Assembly (NCBI GenBank): GCA_023627715.1
Contig: JAMAHW010000194.1
Location: forward strand, 1 to 19,757
Direction: 5' to 3'
DNA length: 19,757 bases
Source: Periconia sp. R9002
Taxonomy: Eukaryota > Ascomycota > Dothideomycetes > Pleosporales > Periconiaceae
Below are positions 8,748-17,500 of the stretch, one piece after another. Each line of letters begins with the position of its first letter. The stretch's first letter is position 1. Position numbers and translations under genes: made by a program. Under the pieces are notes generated by a model. That model saw only the letters and a list, made by a program, of their open reading frames with translations, was not told the origin of the DNA and searched no databases.

Positions 8748-9126
8748 GGTTGATGTCGTAGAAAGATGGAGTGTTCCTGTTCCCACAATCTTCTGTGATG
8801 AAGTGAGAATTTGTGTTAAGCTAGATGGTCATATCCTCAAAAGTGCCTCCTGATGGCTGACATCGGTGGCTGACCTCGCATAAAACTACAAACAGCACGG
8901 TGGAACTACGTCCCGGTCTGGATTAATCCCCATGCAGACATGCTATCGCCAAGAACCTTCGTAGGTTTCTAGCGGATTGAAGTCCTTCCGACCCTGCTGA
9001 AGGACCATAACTTGTCAGGAGCTTAAATTCATGTAGGCATGAAAAGAAGATTGAAATTATAACAACCATAATTATCATTACAATTGATTGCTCAAAGACA
9101 TTGATCACTTCCTCCTAAATCCCAAC
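8748..9126. promoter_or_regulatory. Divergent promoter region, NRPS-like / 2OG oxygenase
   Basis: This 379-base region separates two head-to-head genes and must hold both promoters. It contains a tandem 13-base repeat (8854-8879) whose second copy extends into CTGACCTCGCATA, also present in the other divergent promoter of the cluster. CATAAAAC at 8879-8886 is a weak TATA-like element. A CGG-N12-CCG pair (around 8970-8990) could suit a Zn2Cys6 regulator but is common by chance. Confidence 0.75.
8854..8882 (+). promoter_or_regulatory. Tandem 13-base repeat with shared motif CTGACCTCGCATA
   Basis: TGGCTGACATCGG (8854-8866) is followed at once by TGGCTGACCTCGC (8867-8879), matching at 11 of 13 positions. 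The 13-mer at 8870-8882 recurs exactly at 12640-12652. It lies 123 bases from the NRPS-like ATG and 245 from the oxygenase ATG. Its role as a cluster-regulator site is inferred. Confidence 0.5.
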
Positions 9127-10149
9127 ATGGCCGCTACCGCTACGCCCTCTCCTCTGCTCACTCTCCCAACAATCCGTCTGGACGCTCTCCGGTCCAACAA
9201 TGCACTGGAAATCAAGATGCTGCTAGAAGCCTGCTGTTCCTATGGTTTCTTTTACCTTGATGTGAGCAGTGATGGTGTTCTATGTCGTCAATGGAAGGAG
9301 ATGCTTGCCGCAGTCAAAGACTACTTCGAACAGCCGCTGGAAGTGAAGATGCTAGATGCTCGTCAAAGCGATAATTACGGTTACGAACCTCAGGGAAACG
9401 AAGTCGGTCCTCGCCCACACACAGTTGATGGATATGAATCTCTCAAGATATCCCGTCGCGAACTCCTCAAAGGCTCGACTGATCTGACGACAGCCACCGC
9501 CCGAGCCCATAGCGACTTATTTTTCGAATTCTCGCGCAATGCCCATTCTATCACCTTGATGATGCTGGAAAAACTCTCAAACGAGTTGGGTCTGGAGGGC
9601 GGCCAACGTTTCGAAGCTTTCCACGGCGACAGTATCCCATCACTCAGCAACTTGACAATGCTGCGGTATCCTAAGCACGACGAGATGAAAGGCAGTGGCT
9701 TAGGACACAATAAGCACACAGACATTGGGTCGCTCACGTTCTTGCTTGCAGGGCAATGGGGGCTGCAGGCTTTATCTCCAGATCAAGAGACCTGGGCCTT
9801 CGTGGAGCCTCGTCCTAACCACGTTGTCATTAATGTGGGTGATAGTCTGCATTTCTCTTCAAACCGGAAGCTACTTTCAGCGGTTCATCGCGTAATTCCA
9901 CCTAATCAAAAACAAGAAGAAGATCGTTACAGCATCGCTTACTTCCTGCGTATTGCTGACAACACTCCCTTTCGTGATGCGACAGGGAAAATTTGGTCAG
10001 CGAAAGAGTGGCATGACTTCAAGTTCAATGTTTTCCGTGACCCTGCTTCGCTGGATCCGGCTACCCAGGTTCTGACCGGCATGATGGAGAGGGAAAATGT
10101 GCATGTTGGGTACGTGGCCAAGAATAGGGCTCCAGCAGCCAAATGCTAA
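9127..10149 (+). CDS. 2-oxoglutarate/Fe(II)-dependent oxygenase (IPNS-like)
   Basis: An intronless gene of 340 residues, a normal length for the isopenicillin-N-synthase-like family. ATG 9127 has a strong context (AACATGGCC); the frame reaches an upstream TTG but no other ATG. An N-terminal DIOX_N-like part (about 10-110) begins with PTIRLD. The jelly-roll core carries the iron ligands His197 and Asp199 in HTDIGSLTFLL and His254 in SAVHRV, and the 2OG-binding pair Arg267/Ser269 in RYSIAYF. All required residues are present, so it should be active. The family uses Fe(II), 2OG and O2 for hydroxylation, desaturation or ring formation on small molecules. Its position between the NRPS-like and ATP-grasp genes suggests it tailors the cluster product; the substrate cannot be read from sequence. 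Confidence 0.92.
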   Translation: MAATATPSPLLTLPTIRLDALRSNNALEIKMLLEACCSYGFFYLDVSSDGVLCRQWKEMLAAVKDYFEQPLEVKMLDARQSDNYGYEPQGNEVGPRPHTVDGYESLKISRRELLKGSTDLTTATARAHSDLFFEFSRNAHSITLMMLEKLSNELGLEGGQRFEAFHGDSIPSLSNLTMLRYPKHDEMKGSGLGHNKHTDIGSLTFLLAGQWGLQALSPDQETWAFVEPRPNHVVINVGDSLHFSSNRKLLSAVHRVIPPNQKQEEDRYSIAYFLRIADNTPFRDATGKIWSAKEWHDFKFNVFRDPASLDPATQVLTGMMERENVHVGYVAKNRAPAAKC

Positions 10150-10478
10150 GTTCTACATCTGTCAATCTACTGTCAGCTTTTGTCTTTCATGTCTTGAGAT
10201 AGGTATTATTGAGAGCTCTTTACCATTTCCACTGAACTTTTACCAACTGCTCTTTGTGCTACGTTGTCTATCACGAACGTTGCTTGTCCTGCAAAGAATG
10301 AATCGACTCATGTATTTAGTATACATATCATCGCCTGATAGAAGCATAAGTCGAGCATATTGTGAGCCGTGAAATTGTCAAAACTGTTAAGCAATTCTAT
10401 GATATGGTAGTGATTGACGTAACCTTGCGTGATTCTTATCCAAATGAGGCAGAGTCAGCATTTCTTATGAAATCGTAC
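10150..10478. other. Tail-to-tail intergenic region, oxygenase / ATP-grasp
   Basis: These 329 bases hold the 3' flanks of two convergent genes. The open frame at 10097-10372 overlaps the end of the oxygenase in another frame and is not credible. No canonical AATAAA signal or hairpin stands out. Confidence 0.5.
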
Positions 10479-12467
10479 CTACACTTCTCCGTCTAGCACC
10501 TTTCTACATGTCTCAACTAGCTGGTGATACATTTGCAAGACATGTTGCCTACTCTGTCTCGAGTAGACCAGTACATAACCAATCCACCCTACACTCCGCT
10601 TGTTGATAGACACAGTTGTCCCTGGCACGGCATACATCTCAGCCCTCGTCACATGAGACTCAACCTCAGGTAGAACTTCGTAAACTCGCTCCCACAAATC
10701 CTCAAGTACGTAAACATTGTTACGGTGGATGGGAATCATACACTGCCCCACCCAGTACTGAGCACCACCGCCGCCACCGGCACTGCCAGTAGAGAATCCA
10801 TATGGATGAGACAAGGACTTGAATCGCTCACCATCGTTGATGGCGCGGAGAAAGTGCAATGCTGCTTGGTCAACGCCGTAAGCAAACAATGCCGCCCATG
10901 TGCCTCCCGGACCAGGCGGGCGGACGTTGATTTCGACAAGAAACACACCGACGTCTCTGCAGGGATTCTTCTCGGCAGTGGTAATCCAGTCTAGGTCAGG
11001 AATTCCGTCACCGTGACTGTCTTGGTACTTCATTGCTGAGTTTAGCATACGTGCCTCGAGATGAAAGACGCCAGAGCGAAATCCCAAATCTAAGATGTTT
11101 TGATGCAAAGAAGTGCGAACAACGTCGATCTCGTCCGGGGGCAATCGACTATGTGAAATTTGTACCGTCTCACAAAAATGGTCGGCAACCGTAGCATCAC
11201 TCGCATCGGCCGCGCAAGGATAGCTGTCCGTCACTTCCAAAAACTGGATCTCGCCGTCCCAGAGCATAAAGTTGGCGTCAAGCTCGGGTCCGTCGATGTA
11301 TGTTTCGAGCAAGACCATGGAAACAGACGGATCCCAAAAACCGTTCTGAAAAGCTCGATTTACAGCATCTCGCATGCTGGCTTCGTCCATTACCTTCTTG
11401 ACGCTTTCGGAAGCGCCGCCGCGACATGGCTTCACAACCAAGGGGTAGCGCAGACTACGAAGTGTATCGGAGAGTTCAGGATCATCCAGTCGCGTCGGAC
11501 TATCGAGTGTGACAGCCTGGATATTGGGCTGTTTGACGAGCCTACGCATTTCGTGTTTGAGGTGCGCTTGTCGTAGGGCGATAGATGATTCTGTTGGAAG
11601 CCCGAGAAGCTCTGCCGCTTCAGCCGTCGCAACAACGTATGAATCCCAGAAAGTAACAATACCGTCTAAGAATTTGTTTTTCAAGACTTCTGATAAACGA
11701 TGTGGTAGATCGGCCAAGCGATTGATGTCCATATCCATAGGAACGAACTCTTCACGGAGATGTTGATAGGCACTGTCCTCCAGCCAATGCCCCGGACTGT
11801 CGACGATTACGAGTGAAATGCCCAACGAATGTGCAGCAGCGATGAAACCCTGGGCCGTATAAATCTGGCGCTTTCGATCTGGAAACGGTCGCCCAGAGAT
11901 CATTGCCACTCGACGAGCGGCTGGCTTGGTAGAAAGCAACCAGTTGAATGAGAGGCGTGCTCTGAGATCTTCCTGCAGCGCTGCTTCGTTATGTGTACGC
12001 TTCAGCAGCAGGGCGCCAGGAGAAGAGGGAAGCAGTACCAGCAGGCGGTTGGTGGCATCAGCGCTGGTTGGAACTCTCGCCAGTTGCGTATTCCACTCCA
12101 TGAAAGTGATGACGCGCTGAACATATGGTGATTGTCCCATTCTGAGATGCAGGATATCGCTCCTACACACATACCCATCGCGCTCATGAGGGACCAAGAT
12201 TATCGACACCGCCACTTCAACCGTATCTGGTTGCTCCGTGTCGCGCAAATCACTCCAAATGTGGTGAACTAAGGTTTCTAGAGCGGTGCCAGTAGCATTC
12301 ACAGAAAAACCATCCTGCCCGGTGGGGAGCAGACGCAGACGCAGATCGAGAGCACCAAAATGTGGCCCATTCGCACTGTGTCTCCAACGGCAGCCAATGT
12401 ACCGATGAGCAAGTTTCCCTTCATTCGACGTGATGTGGAATGTTTCGGTGAAAAACTTTGGTTCCAT
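10479..12467 (-). CDS. ATP-grasp carboxylate-amine ligase (carnosine-synthase / L-amino-acid-ligase type)
   Basis: An intronless gene of 662 residues, starting at ATG 12467 in good context (ACAATGG). The first 180 or so residues form an extra N-terminal domain I do not recognise. A pre-ATP-grasp part (about 185-285) is followed by the ATP-binding region with YPLVVKPCRGGAS (341-353, Lys346) and LLETYIDGPELDANF (386-400, Glu388). The metal-binding residues are Glu471 in FHLEAR and Glu512/Asn514 in VEINVRPPG. A loop of about 30 residues between those two strands includes DSHGDGIPDLDW (483-494). GSAGGGGGAQYW (561-572) is glycine-rich. Enzymes of this family join a carboxylate to an amine through an acyl phosphate, using ATP and Mg. 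In this cluster it probably adds an amino acid or similar amine, or activates the polyketide acid. It is convergent with the oxygenase gene and shares a divergent promoter with the SDR gene. Confidence 0.9.
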   Translation of the reverse strand: MEPKFFTETFHITSNEGKLAHRYIGCRWRHSANGPHFGALDLRLRLLPTGQDGFSVNATGTALETLVHHIWSDLRDTEQPDTVEVAVSIILVPHERDGYVCRSDILHLRMGQSPYVQRVITFMEWNTQLARVPTSADATNRLLVLLPSSPGALLLKRTHNEAALQEDLRARLSFNWLLSTKPAARRVAMISGRPFPDRKRQIYTAQGFIAAAHSLGISLVIVDSPGHWLEDSAYQHLREEFVPMDMDINRLADLPHRLSEVLKNKFLDGIVTFWDSYVVATAEAAELLGLPTESSIALRQAHLKHEMRRLVKQPNIQAVTLDSPTRLDDPELSDTLRSLRYPLVVKPCRGGASESVKKVMDEASMRDAVNRAFQNGFWDPSVSMVLLETYIDGPELDANFMLWDGEIQFLEVTDSYPCAADASDATVADHFCETVQISHSRLPPDEIDVVRTSLHQNILDLGFRSGVFHLEARMLNSAMKYQDSHGDGIPDLDWITTAEKNPCRDVGVFLVEINVRPPGPGGTWAALFAYGVDQAALHFLRAINDGERFKSLSHPYGFSTGSAGGGGGAQYWVGQCMIPIHRNNVYVLEDLWERVYEVLPEVESHVTRAEMYAVPGTTVSINKRSVGWIGYVLVYSRQSRQHVLQMYHQLVETCRKVLDGEV

Positions 12468-12639
12468 TGTTGCTTGTGGATTGGTAGAATTGGCGTTGCT
12501 TTATTTCTTCAGTTTTGGAACTGTTCGTAAATAATTCATGTAATTTCTGACCTCTTGCTGCAACGTTGATACCTCACGCACTCATTATTATACGGCTATG
12601 CAAATAATCGGACTAATAGGTTGTATGATTCTAGGCTGT

Positions 12640-12652
12640 CTGACCTCGCATA
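12640..12652 (+). promoter_or_regulatory. Shared cluster motif CTGACCTCGCATA, second copy
   Basis: Identical over 13 bases and in the same orientation as 8870-8882. It lies 173 bases from the ATP-grasp ATG and 155 from the SDR ATG, roughly central, as expected for a site that serves both genes. A regulatory role is inferred. Confidence 0.5.
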
Positions 12653-12680
12653 TTCTCCGGTTGCTTGATGAGGTTAGGCC

Positions 12681-12689
12681 TGGCTGACA
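12681..12689 (+). promoter_or_regulatory. TGGCTGACA half-site, related to the cluster motif
   Basis: The same nine bases occur at 8854-8862 in the other divergent promoter. A 9-mer match of this kind is expected about once by chance between two regions of this size, so it counts only as support for the 13-mer. Confidence 0.3.
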
Positions 12690-12806
12690 GTACAGCTCCT
12701 GCTGTCACCACACGCCTGCGACCCATCACTGTACTATGTGCATGACAGGCAGTAATAATAAGACAAATACTGTTTGCATCCTGTGGTCATATCCCAGCAG
12801 ACAGCG

Positions 12807-14028
12807 ATGAGCCCTGTCATCCTCCGCCGCTTCCGGGACAAACTTTGGCCCGAGCCCCTTCCTCCCCCAAAATCATTCGAAGGCCGGATGGTATTGATTA
12901 CAGGCGCAACAGCGGGTCTTGGTCTAGCGGCAGCAGTACACTTTGCAAAGCTAGGTGCAAGTCTAGTACTCACTTCACGGAGTCTACAGCAAGGAGAAAG
13001 TGCCCGGAAGGAAGTGGAAAAGCGCGCGGGAATTGTTGATAAAGACAGAATCCATGTTTTTGAACTCGATATGAGCCGGTACGACTCATGCATGATTTTT
13101 GTTCAGCAGCTGAAGGCGAATCTGGCAACGCGCTGTGGGCTCAACGTTGCCGTTTTGAACGCTGGCCTTATCAATGCTGAATACGTGCAGAGTCCGGAAG
13201 GCTGGTTAGTCTATGCCTGAATTTAGATCTATGTTTTTGTTCACTCATGTTTCATTAGGGAACAGACTTTGCAGATCAATACGCTCAGCACTACGCTCCT
13301 GGGGCTTCTATTATTACAATGGATGAGGAAACAACGGCGCCGTGCATCTGAAAAACCTCATCTTGTTTTCATTACATCCCGGGATCACATCGACCCAGAC
13401 ATCCACGAATGGGACCAATGGGCTTCTCAAGAAGGCATACTTCGACATTGCAGCGACCGGCAAAATTGGCCAGCACACCAAACAGAACCGAACTACGCCA
13501 ACAGCAAATTGTTGCTGACATATGCTGTGGAGAAAATCTGCGAACGGGCTCTGGGATCAAAAAGAATGTAAGTGAGGGAGCTTGATGCTTCCTACAACCA
13601 CAGTATCATGCTAAAAACCTTCAGTCCAGATGTAATAGTCAATTCAGTATGTCCCGGATTCGTTTTCACCAGTCTTGGACGCGAAATTTCAAAGAAATCG
13701 CTTCTTATGCAGTTTGCGGTACCCATATACACGGGAATATTTGGGAAGTCGGCGGATTACGGTGCAAGGTTTTATGTTACAGCGGCGCGAACATCGGAGC
13801 TCGAGCACGTAAGTAGCACTACACTTCACTCCCGGTGTCACTGTGATTAAGAACTCTTTTAAGGGGAAATACATTCAGTCGCTACTAGAAGAAGACGAAT
13901 ACCGCGCCTTGGCTTACCGCAATTTGTACAGTGATAACGCAATCAAACTAAAAGCATTAGTCTGGGATGAAATCATCAATGAATTGATGAGAGGTGTTCC
14001 AGCTTTGAGAAAGATTAGTGGTTTATGA
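12807..14028 (+). CDS. Short-chain dehydrogenase/reductase, four exons
   Basis: Exons are 12807-13204, 13259-13567, 13625-13808 and 13864-14028; introns are 54, 57 and 55 nt, with GT..AG ends. The spliced frame is exactly 352 codons, giving 351 residues. The Rossmann cofactor site TGATAGLG is at 32-39, LNAG at 117-120, the catalytic-type Ser173 in ITSRDH, and Tyr212/Lys216 in YANSK. The retinol-dehydrogenase/TIC32-like layout and TGxxxGxG fit the classical SDR fold with an NAD(P)(H) cofactor. A hydrophobic stretch near 143-154 is followed by a basic patch. The third intron could end earlier (43 nt, adding four codons), but the chosen acceptor restores HGKYIQ. ATG 12807 is the first ATG; upstream the frame only reaches a TTG. 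It probably oxidises or reduces a carbonyl or hydroxyl on the polyketide product. It is convergent with the PKS gene. Confidence 0.9.
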
Positions 14029-14554
14029 TCTACAAATAATTGAAATACGTCATGTGAATGCATATACTCCCTCAATCCCTTCACAATGTGCATCCCAACC
14101 TCCATGTTCAATTTCCAAGCCGCAGTTTCTTGCCGCCCGAGTGCAATAAGCATTTCCAGAAACCTAACCATCGCACAAATACATACCTCACAGAACGCCA
14201 GTTATTGGAAAAGAATATAATCAAAGGTATGTTACATATCTTTGGTAATATCAATACGAATAATGTAAATTAGCCAAAACTTCAATCGTGCAACCTATTC
14301 AGCCCATAGCTCAGTTTCTTAAGTTTGTAATACCATTTACGGAAGAGATGCGCTATCTGAAGGCCTCTGACCAAACCGAATCCACGAATTAGGATGGTGG
14401 GTTCACCAACACTGACCACAAAGGCGGGTATATAAATGGATGTATCTGTGCATTAGAACGAGGATATTTGGATTGCATATATAATATCAAGAGAGTCCTC
14501 GATGAACTCACAGGAAGTAAAAAATGCTACCAAAGAAAAGAATTGCCATCTTGC
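14029..14554. other. Tail-to-tail intergenic region, SDR / PKS
   Basis: These 526 bases are moderately AT-rich and hold the 3' flanks of two convergent genes. The frame at 14058-14273 has no domain-like character. CTGACC occurs twice (near 14368 and 14408) without the rest of the shared motif. Nothing else is seen. Confidence 0.45.
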
Positions 14555-17500
14555 CTAAACGCCATACTTTGTAATGAGTTCGTCAGCGATACGTCTGCCC
14601 ACAGCCTCTAGCGCCCCCAAGCTCAAAATATCCAAAGTGCTGATGTCAAACCCAAAAGTCAGTTTCCACCAACTGCGCAGCTCAACCGCTACCAAAGAGT
14701 CTAAACCAAGATCTGCCATATTAGTGGAAACGGAAAGATCGCTGTCGTCTGACAGGACTAGACTGCACAGCTTCTTTCCAACTTCAATTGCAAGTAGCTC
14801 CACGGCTTCGGAAGACCTTAGGAGGCTTGGATCTTTTTGAACACTCGCGAGAAATGCAGCCAAGGCATTGGCTGCCGAGCTAACGGACCCAGTGCTGCTG
14901 CTGCCCATATTGTGATAGACAGCAAGTCGAACGTCGCGCTTCAGGCGAGAACTACTTTCTGGGCTATTCAAAGGAATCGTTGGAACTAGCCCAAGTAGGA
15001 AGGTGTCGCCAATACATGTGTTTTGTTTGCGCTGTCGGCGTATGGCTTGAGACATGAAGGCGAGAGGTAGGGCGCCTAAGAGCTCATTCTCCTTCACAAC
15101 ACTCCACCCGGTGCCCTGCATTTTCTTCAACAGTTCCAAATTTTCTGCAAGATACCCAACACCCTGCATAGCGCCAAGATCGATGGCTGTGCACGGGAGG
15201 TTTTGGCTGGCGCGATATTGCACGAATGCATCTAGGAACGTGTTCGCACTGGCATAGTTGGCTTGACCGACCTGGCCAACGATGCCAGAGAGCGAGCTAA
15301 ACAAAAGGAAGAAGTCGAGCTCGCATCCGTTTGCGATCGTGGCATTGTGAAGGTTCCATGTGCCCTGAACCTTGGGGCGCGTAACAGCATTCCAGTCCGC
15401 GATGTTCATCCCATCAAACATCTGGTCACGAAGGACCATAGACATCTGAACAACCCCTCGCAATGGTGCGACTGTTCCTTTCACAGCGCGCGCAACATCC
15501 TCGGAGTTGGTAACATCACCACGGACGAGCTGAACAGTGCAGCCCATGCTCTCAAGTTCGGTGACAAAGTCGGCATCATGTGCGCCACTGCCCGCACTAC
15601 GAGACAAGAAAGTGAAATTCCGGGCTCCACGTTGCGCCATCCTACAATTCATGATTCAGTGAGTGAACTACATGTGCCTTCTAGGGAATACTCACCATAC
15701 TGACATGGAGCGGCCTAGTCCCCCAAGACCGCCAACAAGGAGATATGAAGATGCTCCGTCCAGCCCAGCGCCTATCCTCTGTGTAGTATCGATTTCTTCG
15801 AGCAAAGGTTTTCCTGTGGCTTCGCGGACCTCAATGACGATCTTGCCAATATGTTTGCCCTGCTGCATATATCGGAAAGCGTCAAGTATGCGAGGAGCCG
15901 CAAAAACTTCATCCACCCGGATGGGCTTGAAGAGGCCTTGGGCAAAGCAGTCCATGGAGAACTTGAGAAGCTGATTCAGCAGATGAGGTCTCTCTTTACT
16001 CATCAAATCGATGTCTGGGAAGGTGAAGACGCAAGGTTAGTCATGTCCCATCTGCACTCTGTATACTCACTTACCAAAGCAGCAATAATTGCGGTTCTCT
16101 AGGAAGGGGCCCATATCAAGTCGAGCATTACCCAAAAGATCGCGCTTCCCAATCTCGACCATGGTACCCCATTTTGCAACACATTTCCAAGTTGCATGCA
16201 GAAGTTCTCCGGCAAGCGAATTAAGAACCACGTCTACCCCTTTTCCACCAGTCTCGCGTAGAATATCATCTACAAACGTAGAGTCCCTTGAGTTGAATAT
16301 GTGATCTCGTGGAATGTCGTATGTGTCTATCAAATACTGTATCTTCTTCTCGTTGCTAACAGTGGTGTAAATCTCAGCACCAAGCATACGAGCTACCTGG
16401 ATAGCAGCAAGACCAACACCGCCTGCACCACTGTGTATTAAGACCGACTGTCCTTTGGTGAGACGCCCAATGTCGCGAAGGCCGTATACCGCGGTGGCGA
16501 AGATTAGAGGAACGCAAGCACCTTCCACAAAACTGACATTCTCAGGTAGTTTCTCGAAGCAAATCTCCGGTCTTGTCGTCACTGTAGCCATTAGATTACT
16601 TCCGAGAGTAACCACACGGTCTCCAGCAGCAAACCGAGTTGCTCTAGGCCCTACACGGCGGACGACGCCAGAAGCTTCGTAGCCAAACGTCGGATGGCTA
16701 CCAGGAATAATTTGCATGCCAACCAGGACGTCTCTGAAGTTCAACCCTGTAGCAAATATCTCAATTTCGATCTCGTCATTCTTCGGCGTAGATGGAGATG
16801 CAACAGACCAAGTGATCGAATTCAGATGGCCTGGAGACTTTTGAGTCAATATAGCTTCGTCCAGGTCTTGCGACAGGAGCAACTCCTCCTCAAGGGAGAA
16901 CGGGAATATACGATTGACGAGTGTCTGGCCGTTATGGATGGCATATTCAAGATCCGGGCCAAGCACACCATCGTCTTGTCTCGTTTGAAATTTGCCGAGT
17001 ACATTGGCCACCGCACTGGCCCCTGTTGGAGAGACAACCTTGTCTGTCTCTAACACCGCGAAGTCTATGGCCATCTCAGAACGTAGCGATCGCGCTAAGC
17101 CAACGACCTGGGCGTATCTTGGGTCGGAGCAAACAACGCTAGAGGGTCGTGTCACCCACAACAATCCGTCATTGCCAAGACCGCGAAGCAATGCTTTGAA
17201 CTGGTTAAGTCTCCTTGCGTCAATGTCTTCGAAAAATGGCTTCTCATCTTCGAGAAGAGAAAGAACATCCTGACCTGGCGGAAGTGTCTGTCCCAGTGTA
17301 CGATGGTCAATCGAATAGCCTCGAGCGTTGAGCTCTTCTGAGATAGGACAAGACTCAGATGCATAACCTTCGCATGCCAACAAGGTCACTCTTTTGGTTG
17401 GTGTCTTAGCAGGATGTGGACGCGCCACTAAAATATTGTTGATCCAATGTCCCGAAGTTGGTGTTATCTCGTCAATGTCAGAAAATCCAATTGCTGAGAG

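Larger units (their letters stand above)
12468..12806. promoter_or_regulatory. Divergent promoter region, ATP-grasp / SDR
   Basis: This 339-base region lies between two head-to-head genes. It carries the shared 13-mer CTGACCTCGCATA (12640-12652), a TGGCTGACA copy (12681-12689), a shorter CTGACCTC (12547-12554), and a reverse-strand relative CCTAACCTCATC (12667-12678). No strong TATA element is seen. Confidence 0.75.

Noticed and set aside
8748..8786. N-terminal extension of the NRPS-like protein by 13 residues from GTG 8786
   Set aside because: A fungal nuclear gene should start at ATG; the first ATG (8747) has A at -3 and leaves the A domain complete.
8966..8995. CGG-N12-CCG as a Zn2Cys6 binding site
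   Set aside because: Such spaced triplets are frequent by chance and the other promoter has no matching copy.
9088..9126. Upstream TTG start for the 2OG oxygenase
   Set aside because: Not an ATG; ATG 9127 has a strong context and gives the usual family length.
13809..13851. Shorter 43-nt version of the third SDR intron
   Set aside because: Possible, but the 55-nt version matches the other introns in length and gives the family-like HGKY sequence.
16067..16074. End of the PKS protein at the TGA just inside the intron after the ER domain
   Set aside because: A 60-nt intron (16015-16074) with GTAAGT donor, TGACTAAC branch and CCCAG acceptor joins the ER end to the KR.
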